Position numbers and translations under genes: made by a program. Below, one piece after another: positions 8,558-16,125 of a stretch of DNA of 64,000 bases. The notes below the pieces were generated by a model. The model worked only from the letters and a program-made list of their open reading frames with translations. It did not search any database and had not been told where the DNA came from. Origin of the DNA: PWXP01 sp040772845. GTDB taxonomy: Bacteria > Planctomycetota > Planctomycetia > Pirellulales > Thermoguttaceae. Location of the stretch: positions 4,340,001 to 4,404,000 of the forward strand of contig JAXGXG010000001.1 of NCBI GenBank assembly GCA_040772845.1, written 5' to 3'. How positions within the stretch are numbered: position 1 is the stretch's first letter; each line of letters starts with the position of its first letter.

Positions 8558-9538
8558 GCTTCCGTAACTGCTTGACGTGTCAAGGTTTATGGTTGCGCCG
8601 CGGTTCTCGGGAATCTTGGGGTCAGGCCGGTAGCGGGAATCTTGGGGTCAGGCCGGTAGTAGGTAGTAAGCTTGCAGAAACGGTCGATGCCCTGGGCAAC
8701 GTCACTACGGCCACGTTCGACGCGGCAGGCAACCAGCTTTCTGCCGGCCTCTTTGTGTCCTGGCGGCTTCGCGGCTTTGCGTTGACGTCTGCTCCACCTG
8801 CAGCTCGTGGCGGCCGCTACGCTTGACGGGCTCTTACCTTTCTGGGGGCAGGCTACGCGTCTGGATTGAGGCTGGGCGCAACGCGGCGGACGGCACGACG
8901 GAGCGTGCCTGCTACTTTGCTGCAGTTTGTATCCTGAAGCGGGAGAACCGCTTAATGCAAAGAAGTACGGAGGTTGGGGCCGCGGTGGTTGGATGAACAG
9001 CCAGGAACGTGTAGAGGGTGCAGACTGCGCGTCTGGGTTGAGGTTGGGCGCAACTCGGCGGACGGCACGACGGAGCGTGCCTGCTACTTTGCAGTTTGCA
9101 CCCAGAAGGGGAAGAACCGCTTAACGCAAAGAAGTTTGGATGAACAGCCAGGAACGTGTAAAGGGTGCAGACTGCGCGTCTGGGTTGAGGCTGGGCGCAA
9201 CGCGGCGGACGGCACGACGGAGCGTGCCTGCTACTTTGCAGTTTGCACCCGGAAGGGGAAGAGCCGATTAACGCAAAGACGCCAAGGCGATGGATCACCC
9301 AATGCGTTGTGGGCGGTGGGGCGCGAGGGCAGCGAGAAAAGGGGAGGTCGGGCCAGGCGGTTCGTTATGCAGTGCGCTTCGGTCGAAGCAGGAGGGGAAC
9401 GCTAATCTTCGCTGATCTACGCTAATCGCAGAGGCAAGGCACATGAGAATGGGTGTTTCTGCTTTTCGTGTGATTCGTGTCTTTCGTGGTTCTTGTCTTC
9501 TGAGTTGAGTCACGATTGACACCAACACGAAGAAGGGA
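8558..9538. other. Repeat-filled intergenic region between RHS copies 1 and 2
   Basis: No supported gene. It holds two tandem copies of GAATCTTGGGGTCAGGCC (8609-8659), a 66-bp RHS scrap (8677-8742), then about three copies of a 130-150 bp unit (8851-9290) sharing GGCGGACGGCACGACGGAGC and TGCCTGCTACTTTGCAG. The same unit recurs at about 22737-22890. The end (9440-9538) is the CTTTCGTG-type block followed by the start of a purine-rich 9-mer array. Confidence 0.75.
8677..8742 (+). pseudogene. RHS gene scrap (ETVDALGNVTTATFDAAGNQ)
   Basis: In plus-strand translation this segment reads ETVDALGNVTTATFDAAGNQ, the same peptide found in RHS copies 1 and 3 (near 5570 and 17150). It has about 22 codons, no start, and is flanked by the GAATCTTGGGGTCAG repeat on the left and an unrelated dispersed repeat on the right. 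It is a leftover from rearrangement and not a gene. Confidence 0.8.
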
Positions 9539-12163
9539 ATGAACAGGAGGGAGCAGAGGGAACAGAGGGAAATAGAAGGACGATTTCGAGCACGAGGACA
9601 CAAGGTATCGGAGATCGGAGATCGGAGTTGGGAGATCGGGACGCGCGAACTGGGGTGTTTGGGCGGACGAGCGGGGTCAGGCTTGCACTTTACACTTTGG
9701 GGTCGGAACGCCACGTACGACGCCCGCAATCGGGCGGTCAGCATGGCCGATACCCAGGAGCAGACGGAAGGGAAGAACCGACAAACGGTTTACGACGCAC
9801 ACGGCAACGTGGTCGGCACGACCGACGCCAAGAGCCAATCGGCCAGTTCGGCGTTTGACGCGCGGGATCGGCGTGTGAGCGAGACGGACCGTCTGGCAGG
9901 CGTGACCTCGTGGCGATTCGACGAGAACTCGAACCTGCGGCACTTGACCGACGCGGAGAACCAATCGCCCTACAAGCCCACCGCCTGGAGCTACGACGCC
10001 CGGAACCTGAAGCTTTGTGAAGCTCTGCCCGGGCACAACCCGACGAGCCAGATCGGCGACGCCGATTATGACCTCAAACAGTTCACCTATGACTTGGCCG
10101 GGCGAGTGGACGTTGCCACGGACCAGAAGGGGAACAACGTCACGCACCTCTATGACCTTGCCTCCCGACTCTTGCAGCGAGACTACCGCCTCTTCAACCA
10201 GACTGCTATCAGTGACAGCGACGTTTTTTCCTATGGCGATGCAGGCCGTATGGCCTCGGCCGAGAGTGGGCGGTACAATAACACGGTCGCTTTTGGCTAC
10301 GACGCCGCGGGGCGGTTGACCTCGGAGAGTCTGACCGTAACCTTCGGCCAGACCACGACTTACACGGTCCAGTCGGCCTACGACGCGGCCAATCGCCGCA
10401 CGGGCATTACCTACCCGGACGGCTCCGTCGTCGCGCGGCAATACACGGCCCGTGACCAGGTTGCCCAGATCGACTACAATAGTAGTATGGTCGCCTCGTT
10501 CGCATACGATAATGGCCTTCGCCGCACCAGCCGCACACTGGGTGATACGCCCGGTACGCAGACCACGTGGGTGTACGGGCGGCAAGATAATCTGCCCACG
10601 GCCATCAACTCCGGCATCCCCGGCACGTCGTTCAGCTACACCTACGACGCCAACAAGAACAAGCTGACCGAGGGTATTTCAACCCCGATGGCCAACTACG
10701 GGTTCAATTCCACCAGCTATGACCAAGCCGACCGGCTGACCGCCTGGAATCGGACAGACGGGAACCTGGATCAGGCCTGGGATCTTTCGCTGGTGGGCAA
10801 CTGGGCGACCTTTACCCAAAATCAGGTGCAGCAAACCCGCACGCACACCAGCGTCCACGAGATCGCCGCGATTGACTCCGCGCCAATCGCCCACGATCCC
10901 ACCGGCAACCTGATTCGCAACGCTGGTGATACGCTGGATCGTTATACGTGGGACTTTGATAATCGCCTTGCTACGGCAGACACCAATCAGGATGGAACGG
11001 CGGAATGTGGGTATCAGTATGACGCCCGAGGAAAGCGAGTCTCGAACACGGTTCCAGATGGCGAGGGTAGTGTGACGACCGTGTTTGTCTACTTGGGGAA
11101 CCAAGTCGTCAGCGAATACGCCGCGGACGCCTTGCCCGCTTCCCCCGAGCGCAAGTTCGTCTACGCAACCTACATCGACGAGCCGCTGGTCATGATCGAC
11201 CGTACAACGGCGGGCACTGTCGCCGCTGGCACCGACGAGTTGCTGTTCTACCACTGCAACCTGCTCTATTCAGTGGCTGCCATCACCGATGCAACGGCCA
11301 CTGTCGTTGAGCGATACGCCTATTCCGCCTATGGAAGGCCGCTCATCTTCGATGCCGGCATGCAATCGCTCACGCAATCGGCCATTGGCAATCCCTATGC
11401 TTTCACCGGCCGTCGCCTCGATCCGGAAACCTCCCTCTACTACTACCGCGCCCGCATGTACGATGCGGAATTGGGGAGGTTCGTGAGTAGGGATCCGATT
11501 GGGTATGACGGCGGAAGCAATGTACTGTATGGATATGTGAACGCTCGGCCCGTATATGACACGGATCCATTAGGGCTCAAGCCTGACAATCCTGCAGATC
11601 CTTGCACCTGCTGTAAGGAAGCGTTCGCCCATAAGTTTGGATACATCTCTGTTACGCCTGATGGAAAGCCAGCCGACCCGAATGGCAATAGCGTCGTTCA
11701 GGATTATGAGGCACCCAATGGGAATGATTGCAGAGTGACGCTGACCTGTGAGCCAACGGGGGACTGTGGAAAAGGGAAAGGTGTTGGAACAACAACCCAC
11801 CCGGAACCCTCGGACTCTCCGCGGATCACCTACGATATCGGCGTTTGTATCCCATGTACTTCTCTCAACAAAGAGGAGGCAGACGCGTTGCTCGTGCATG
11901 AGTGGGTTCATGTTACTCGTTTCTGTCAGGCAGGAAAGGGTCCCAGTAGTTGCGACGACTGTGCGTTGCATGAAACAGCAGCCTATGAAGCACAGTGCGA
12001 TATGCTGCATACAGGACGACCAGGCGCATCTGATGCTATCAAGAAGTGCATCCAGTGTGGAGTGTGGAAATCTTGTAAGGATTTCAAGGGAACGGATGGC
12101 GAACGTTGCGGAAAAGAGGGGTCCGCACTTGACAAGATGGCTAAGCAACTGAAATGCAAGTAG
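9539..12163 (+). CDS. RHS/YD-repeat protein, copy 2, 5'-truncated, with HEWVH metallopeptidase-like C-terminal tip
   Basis: The open frame starts at an ATG (9539) inside a dispersed purine-rich repeat. RHS homology begins only at about 9709 (NATYDARNR), with the first RHS-internal ATG at 9743, so the native N-terminus is absent. YD-repeats run to the core near 11436-11507 (YYYRARMYDAELGRF, RDPIGYDGG). The roughly 215-residue tip is Cys-rich and carries LLVHEWVHVTRFC (HEWVH codons 11897-11911), an HExxH zinc-site motif, followed by CALHETAAYEAQC with possible further ligands. This suggests a zincin-like peptidase toxin, inferred from the motif. Whether the truncated protein is made or exported is unclear. 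Confidence 0.8.
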   Translation: MNRREQREQREIEGRFRARGHKVSEIGDRSWEIGTRELGCLGGRAGSGLHFTLWGRNATYDARNRAVSMADTQEQTEGKNRQTVYDAHGNVVGTTDAKSQSASSAFDARDRRVSETDRLAGVTSWRFDENSNLRHLTDAENQSPYKPTAWSYDARNLKLCEALPGHNPTSQIGDADYDLKQFTYDLAGRVDVATDQKGNNVTHLYDLASRLLQRDYRLFNQTAISDSDVFSYGDAGRMASAESGRYNNTVAFGYDAAGRLTSESLTVTFGQTTTYTVQSAYDAANRRTGITYPDGSVVARQYTARDQVAQIDYNSSMVASFAYDNGLRRTSRTLGDTPGTQTTWVYGRQDNLPTAINSGIPGTSFSYTYDANKNKLTEGISTPMANYGFNSTSYDQADRLTAWNRTDGNLDQAWDLSLVGNWATFTQNQVQQTRTHTSVHEIAAIDSAPIAHDPTGNLIRNAGDTLDRYTWDFDNRLATADTNQDGTAECGYQYDARGKRVSNTVPDGEGSVTTVFVYLGNQVVSEYAADALPASPERKFVYATYIDEPLVMIDRTTAGTVAAGTDELLFYHCNLLYSVAAITDATATVVERYAYSAYGRPLIFDAGMQSLTQSAIGNPYAFTGRRLDPETSLYYYRARMYDAELGRFVSRDPIGYDGGSNVLYGYVNARPVYDTDPLGLKPDNPADPCTCCKEAFAHKFGYISVTPDGKPADPNGNSVVQDYEAPNGNDCRVTLTCEPTGDCGKGKGVGTTTHPEPSDSPRITYDIGVCIPCTSLNKEEADALLVHEWVHVTRFCQAGKGPSSCDDCALHETAAYEAQCDMLHTGRPGASDAIKKCIQCGVWKSCKDFKGTDGERCGKEGSALDKMAKQLKCK

Positions 12164-12182
12164 TTCCTCACCAAAAAGAGTT

Positions 12183-13508
12183 ATGAACTTGCGGTTTCAG
12201 CGTATCAGTCATGGTGAACTTTCTGAAGTAGACAAGCTGATGGTAGTTCTTGTATGTTCGCTTTGCGTGTTGTTTGCCTTTACGGCCCAAGGCGTAGAAA
12301 CGCCGACATCGCGCCCCCTGGATTCCTTGTTCCGCCAAGAAATCAGCCAGGAAAGCCGTTATTTTCTTCAACACCGCCGAGGGGTCATTGCAGCGTCTGG
12401 GAAATGGCTGGTGTTTCCGCTGGAGCACTACCTCTTTCCTCGCGCCACAGGTGAAAGCGGAACAAGCACCGTGGTTGGTGTCGTTACCGTGCACGTTGCA
12501 ACAGGCAGAGCCCTCTATCTGCCGAATCCTCATCTCGAAACCCGCTCGCAGGACACAGCAACACCCTATTGGTGTGACCTAGTCGTTTTGGACGACGACC
12601 AGATTGGGGTTCAGTTCTTCGGCTGCACAAAGGCACGGCCTCTGCAGCAACCGGCCTGGAAGTGGAATCTCACAACCCAGGTTGTATCTGACATGGGGCA
12701 ATGGCCTTTGGGAGTACTGCAACTCGCTGGCGCAGTGGACACAACAGCTTATACGATATCGACAGAATACAACAAAGCGAAGAAGTGGACCGGCTGTATC
12801 GCTGTTTCTGCCCCCGAAACCCGAACGACGTTGTGTTTCGATCCCACACAAGTATCAAGCCCTGGCGCGGCAAGGTCATCCGCCGTTGCACCTGCCATCC
12901 AGTTCCTATCCGGTGATATTTCCAAGCACTTCATCGAATTCCATAGCCGAATGGGAGACGTGAAAAGTGACTTTTCGATTCTGTGCAGGGATATAACAAC
13001 TGGATTGGCGACATGGCGAGTGTCGCAGCAGGAACTGCAGCGGGCCTGTGGCAGTAATCCTATGTTGATGACTCCTCTCGTGGGTACAGAATCACGCCGG
13101 ACCAAGAACTTGGTGTTCGCAGTCCATCCAGATGGGGCGGATCAGCCAGACGGCTTCGTGTCCATCGACGCTACCACAGGCCGGGTAATAAGATGTCGCA
13201 CCATACCGGGCTTGGAAACTGCCAACATCATCCTGGTGCCTCCCGTTGTTGCCCCAAGTGGAAGATACGTTGCATTTGCCGGGACAGATGCGACACTTGC
13301 GCCCGGACATTATTGCGATTGCGTGAAGCTGATAGACCTCGTGCTAGGCACACAGCGACTCTATCACTTCCAACACGGCGGAGTGATGACGGATCCCGTA
13401 GGCTTCCTTGATGACAACCGCCTAGTGACAGCCGACAACAACGCGATTTGGGTATTCGACATCCGTGCCGACTGGAAGGCAAAGGAAGTGTTCCGTCTCG
13501 TTCCCTGA
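12183..13508 (+). CDS. Exported beta-propeller-like protein behind RHS copy 2 (candidate immunity protein)
   Basis: 441 residues, beginning 19 nt after the RHS copy 2 stop on the same strand. A hydrophobic segment at residues 20-37 (LMVVLVCSLCVLFAFTAQG) looks like a signal peptide or anchor; an ATG at 12240 would place it at the extreme N-terminus. The body is a series of beta-rich repeats (VSIDATTGRVI, VKLIDLVLGTQRLY, NNAIWVFDIRADW), consistent with a WD40/quinoprotein-like propeller, although I assign no family. Close spacing suggests co-transcription with the RHS toxin and makes immunity or accessory function a reasonable guess. Confidence 0.65.
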   Translation: MNLRFQRISHGELSEVDKLMVVLVCSLCVLFAFTAQGVETPTSRPLDSLFRQEISQESRYFLQHRRGVIAASGKWLVFPLEHYLFPRATGESGTSTVVGVVTVHVATGRALYLPNPHLETRSQDTATPYWCDLVVLDDDQIGVQFFGCTKARPLQQPAWKWNLTTQVVSDMGQWPLGVLQLAGAVDTTAYTISTEYNKAKKWTGCIAVSAPETRTTLCFDPTQVSSPGAARSSAVAPAIQFLSGDISKHFIEFHSRMGDVKSDFSILCRDITTGLATWRVSQQELQRACGSNPMLMTPLVGTESRRTKNLVFAVHPDGADQPDGFVSIDATTGRVIRCRTIPGLETANIILVPPVVAPSGRYVAFAGTDATLAPGHYCDCVKLIDLVLGTQRLYHFQHGGVMTDPVGFLDDNRLVTADNNAIWVFDIRADWKAKEVFRLVP

Positions 13509-13553
13509 CTTCAGGTCAACGCATCCGGGGCCGTACAAGGGAACATCACTGAT

Positions 13554-13613
13554 ATTGACGGCTCGGGCGCAGCGACGGGGCCGGCCGGACGATCGAAACG
13601 GTCGATGCGCTGG
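13554..13613 (+). pseudogene. RHS gene scrap (GRTIETVDALG)
   Basis: The segment translates to GPAGRTIETVDALG, matching DGAGRTLETVDALG of RHS copies 1 and 3. It stops exactly where the GAATCTTGGGGTCAG word begins, as at the 8677-8742 scrap, which covers the same part of the RHS gene. Confidence 0.7.
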
Positions 13614-13637
13614 GAGGAATCTTGGGGTCAGGGAAAG

Positions 13638-13763
13638 CGCCGGTGAAAACCGGCGGGGAGTAGCGGATGAAAGAGCCGTATGGTAAAGGGCTAGCGATCC
13701 ATACCAACCCCAAGTCATGCGCCAGCCGTGGTAACACGGCGGGTGAAGCGCCCGCAGGGGCGC
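13638..13763 (+). ncRNA. Cluster of four perfect hairpins, possible structured RNA or intron remnant
   Basis: In 126 nt there are four stems without mismatch: CGCCGGT-GAAA-ACCGGCG (13638-13655), GTATGG/CCATAC with a 15-nt loop (13678-13704), GCCGTG-GTAA-CACGGC (13725-13740) and GCGCCC-GCAG-GGGCGC (13748-13763). Two loops are GNRA tetraloops. The AGAGCCGTATGG segment recalls the start of group II intron domain V, but the matching 3' half of domain V is absent. Strand and function are unknown. Confidence 0.35.
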
Positions 13764-13843
13764 GCGCAGGCCGGGTATCGAGTTGCGGAAGAAAAGAGGT
13801 TTGGCGTGGCAATGCGTGTCCGTGGAACGGTGCGAGGGGACGC

Positions 13844-14809
13844 TTATGGCTGTGCGCGGTGGCGTTGGACATTCAATGCTTTCCATTGCAGGAGGGGGTG
13901 AGCCCGAATGCGCGCCGCCAGTGCGCCATCATCGGTTAGCAGACGCGGCTCGACCTCGCCGTGGTCCAGCAGCCGATCCAGGAACTGGGCTTCGTTCGGA
14001 CTGAAACAGACGAGTTCCGACAGGCGTTCGCGGCAGGTTGCGACCATTCGCTCCGGCCAACGCGGCTTGAGCGAATCCCGGATCGCGTTGCTCAACAGCG
14101 GCAGAAGCTGGTTCGCCAGTTCGTGCGGCTCGCAGCCGACGTCGTCCAGGGAAATCGTCCGCCAGTCCCGCCGATTCATGCCTCCATACAGGACAAACGC
14201 CAGCCGCAGTCGTTCGGGATCGAGCCGGCTGCGGGTCAGCAACTGGTGTGCATCGAACAGGTCGCGACTGGCGCGGCGGGCGAATAGTGCCGCCAGCTTG
14301 CCTGCCGCCAGTTCGTGAAGATCGAGAATCGGGATGCCTGCGGCCGAGTAACTGCCCACGGCCACGGAGTCCATCGGAGTGACGGGCCAGAACGGTATGC
14401 GGAACATGAAGTTGATGTCCACCTCCAGGTTGCCGCTGCCACCCAAAGCACTGGCGTAGCGCAGGCGCCATTTGCCGCCGGCGTGGTCGGCGGGTACGCG
14501 AGTGACCGACAAATGCTCCCGTTGGCAGACCGCTTGCACCGCATGCTCAACGGTCTTACGGTCGGCCAGCATCTTGGTGCGGTCACCCGTGCCGATGTAG
14601 TTGAAGTCGATGTCGACCGACAGTCGCGGCAGATCAAACCAGAACAGGTTGAGCGCCGTGCCGCCTTTGACCGCCAGATGCTCGCCGAGGACCGGATGCC
14701 GCTGGAAGACGTTCAACAGGCTGAGCAGGCGGATGACTTTCTCGAGCACTTCCGGCCGGAAGCCGGTAGACTCCGCTTCAGCCAGAAGCCGCTCGCGCGA
14801 CAGGTTCAT
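13844..14809 (-). CDS. abiEii: AbiEii/AbiGii-type nucleotidyltransferase toxin
   Basis: 321 residues. The nucleotidyltransferase signature is intact: KGGTALNLF (48-56) and the acidic pair in SVDIDFNYIG (64-73). A C-terminal helical region follows. AbiEii is the toxin of the type IV AbiE toxin-antitoxin and phage-abortive-infection system, a nucleotidyltransferase related to MenT. The start codon ATG at 14809 overlaps the stop of the upstream antitoxin gene as ATGA, the usual translational coupling of abiEi-abiEii. Nothing in the reading frame suggests inactivation, which matters because its antitoxin is truncated. Confidence 0.88.
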   Translation of the reverse strand: MNLSRERLLAEAESTGFRPEVLEKVIRLLSLLNVFQRHPVLGEHLAVKGGTALNLFWFDLPRLSVDIDFNYIGTGDRTKMLADRKTVEHAVQAVCQREHLSVTRVPADHAGGKWRLRYASALGGSGNLEVDINFMFRIPFWPVTPMDSVAVGSYSAAGIPILDLHELAAGKLAALFARRASRDLFDAHQLLTRSRLDPERLRLAFVLYGGMNRRDWRTISLDDVGCEPHELANQLLPLLSNAIRDSLKPRWPERMVATCRERLSELVCFSPNEAQFLDRLLDHGEVEPRLLTDDGALAARIRAHPLLQWKALNVQRHRAQP

Positions 14810-15315
14810 GGCTCAGCCTCCCAATTCCGTGCCAGGATCGTCTTGGGCACAATCAGGTTCCAGTCGGCAACGAGATGGCCCGGTGCGCCGGGTTCCATAT
14901 AGTGGGGCTGACGCGGTCGGGCTGGTTTGAGTCTGGCGAGTTGGCGGTCGTCGAGCAGAAGTTGTTCTCGATGCTGTTGCAGGTAGAAGCCGACTTTCGC
15001 GACGGTCGTCGCATTCCGCAGGAGCAGCACATAGTCGACCACCTGCCGGCTATCGTAATACTCGACCGACTCGGCCGATCGCCAGATTTCTTCCCAGCCG
15101 CCGCCAAGGTCGGGGCGGTCGAGCACGTCAACGAGCGAACGCTCCAATGAGGCGACCCGGATGTCGAGCCCTTGCCGATCGACCGTCTCGACGCCGAACT
15201 GGCTTTCCGCGGCCCCTTGCAGGGCTTTCGGATAAGCGACCCGCCGGAACCGGCAGCCGCGATATTCCTTCGGGCGAACGGCCCGCCGGCTCAGGAACAC
15301 GTGCTCGTCGGACAC
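14806..15315 (-). CDS. abiEi: AbiEi-type antitoxin, N-terminal domain lost at a RAYT-element junction
   Basis: 169 residues from a GTG at 15315. Homology-like text continues a little upstream (FQFHGRSYSV) until the frame is stopped by a TAA inside the inverted repeat at 15343-15369. What remains is the C-terminal AbiEi region, ending in WNLIVPKTILARNW. Family members normally carry an N-terminal winged-HTH that binds the promoter, and that part is missing here. In the family the C-terminal region is needed for neutralising the toxin, so activity may persist without autoregulation. The gene overlaps abiEii by 4 nt. The native promoter is gone. Confidence 0.75.
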   Translation of the reverse strand: MSDEHVFLSRRAVRPKEYRGCRFRRVAYPKALQGAAESQFGVETVDRQGLDIRVASLERSLVDVLDRPDLGGGWEEIWRSAESVEYYDSRQVVDYVLLLRNATTVAKVGFYLQQHREQLLLDDRQLARLKPARPRQPHYMEPGAPGHLVADWNLIVPKTILARNWEAEP

Positions 15316-15406
15316 GGAGTACGATCGGCCGTGGAACTGGAAGGCGAATTAAAGGTGTCCGGTACTTTTATTCTTGGGCGAATAGCGGTATCCGGTACTG
15401 GTATGC

Positions 15407-15434
15407 TTGACAATTCTCGATAGGTCGCTATCCT
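15407..15434 (+). promoter_or_regulatory. Sigma-70-type promoter of the RAYT gene, probably leaderless transcript
   Basis: TTGACA (15407-15412), a 16-nt spacer, then TATCCT (15429-15434). The transposase ATG is at 15441, the distance at which transcription would start, and no Shine-Dalgarno lies between. This predicts an mRNA with essentially no 5' leader. Confidence 0.55.
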
Positions 15435-15440
15435 ACTGGA

Positions 15441-16118
15441 ATGGGAAGGCCGAAACGGATAACGCTGGGCGGATACGTTTATCACGTTCTCAATCGTGCC
15501 AACGGACGGCTGCGCATCTTCAAGAAGAAGGAGGACTTCGCCGCCTTCGAGGCGATTCTTGCCGAAGGTATGGAGCGGGTCGATATGCGGATCTGTGGCT
15601 ATTGCATCATGAGCAATCACTGGCATATGCTGCTCTGGCCACGGGGGGACGCCGATCTGTCCGATTATATGCGATGGATTACGCTTACGCATACCCAGCG
15701 ATACCACGCCTCGCACGGCACGGTCGGCATCGGGCATCTTTATCAGGGGCGATTCAAGAGTTTTCCCACCCAAAACGACGAGCATTACCTGACCGTGTTG
15801 CGCTATATCGAAGCCAACCCCTTGCGTGCCGAGATGGTGGCCCGGCCGGGCGACTATTGCTGGTCGAGTTTTGCCGCCCGCAAGGGATTGGAGAAACCTT
15901 TCGCGCTAAGCGACGGCCCGCTGCCTATTCCCAGAAACTGGACGCAACTGGTCGGCCGCAAGCTGACCGTTGCAGACCAGGACGGAATCAGCAACAGCAT
16001 CCGCCGCGGCGTGCCTCTAGGCAATCCCGATTGGGTAAAGCACGCCGCCACCGAGCTCAATCTTCAGTCAACCATCAAACCCCGGGGACGCCCCAGAAAA
16101 AGTACCGGACACCTTTAA
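15441..16118 (+). CDS. REP-associated tyrosine transposase (RAYT, HUH Y1 family)
   Basis: 225 residues. The HUH metal-binding motif is SNHWHMLLW (H60, H62) and the catalytic tyrosine is probably Y116 in EHYLTVLRYIEANPLRA. The N-terminal RITLGGYVYHVLNRA is characteristic of RAYTs and IS200-like transposases. These enzymes nick single-stranded hairpin ends and are linked to spread of REP palindromes. The last residues and the TAA stop lie inside the right inverted repeat, so gene end and element end coincide. All motifs are intact. It may be the source of some REP-like hairpins in this island, which I cannot test here. Confidence 0.92.
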   Translation: MGRPKRITLGGYVYHVLNRANGRLRIFKKKEDFAAFEAILAEGMERVDMRICGYCIMSNHWHMLLWPRGDADLSDYMRWITLTHTQRYHASHGTVGIGHLYQGRFKSFPTQNDEHYLTVLRYIEANPLRAEMVARPGDYCWSSFAARKGLEKPFALSDGPLPIPRNWTQLVGRKLTVADQDGISNSIRRGVPLGNPDWVKHAATELNLQSTIKPRGRPRKSTGHL

Positions 16119-16125
16119 TTCGCCC

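Larger units (their letters stand above)
13509..13843. other. Intergenic region with RHS scrap, GAATCTTGGGGTCAG repeat and a hairpin cluster
   Basis: No gene is supported. From left to right: an RHS-derived segment at 13554-13613 encoding a degenerate GRTIETVDALG, the junction word GAATCTTGGGGTCAGG (13617-13632), a cluster of four perfect hairpins (13638-13763), and about 80 bp of unremarkable sequence up to the AbiEii stop. Confidence 0.65.
15343..16124 (+). mobile_element. RAYT/IS200-like element bounded by 27-bp perfect inverted repeats
   Basis: Left repeat 15343-15369 begins GGCGAATTAAAGGTGTCCGG. The right repeat 16098-16124 is its exact reverse complement. A partial second copy, GGTATCCGGTACTGGT, follows the left end at 15388-15403. 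The 782-bp unit contains one HUH Y1 transposase. The left flank is the abiEi coding region and the right flank is the middle of an RHS gene, so this is not a simple insertion into one gene. GTGTCCGGTAC is presumably the REP-like end recognised by the transposase. Confidence 0.8.

Noticed and set aside
13670..13710. Group II intron domain V
   Set aside because: AGAGCCGTATGG resembles the start of the domain, but the ACGGTTC-type 3' strand and AGC triad arrangement are missing, and no reverse transcriptase is nearby.
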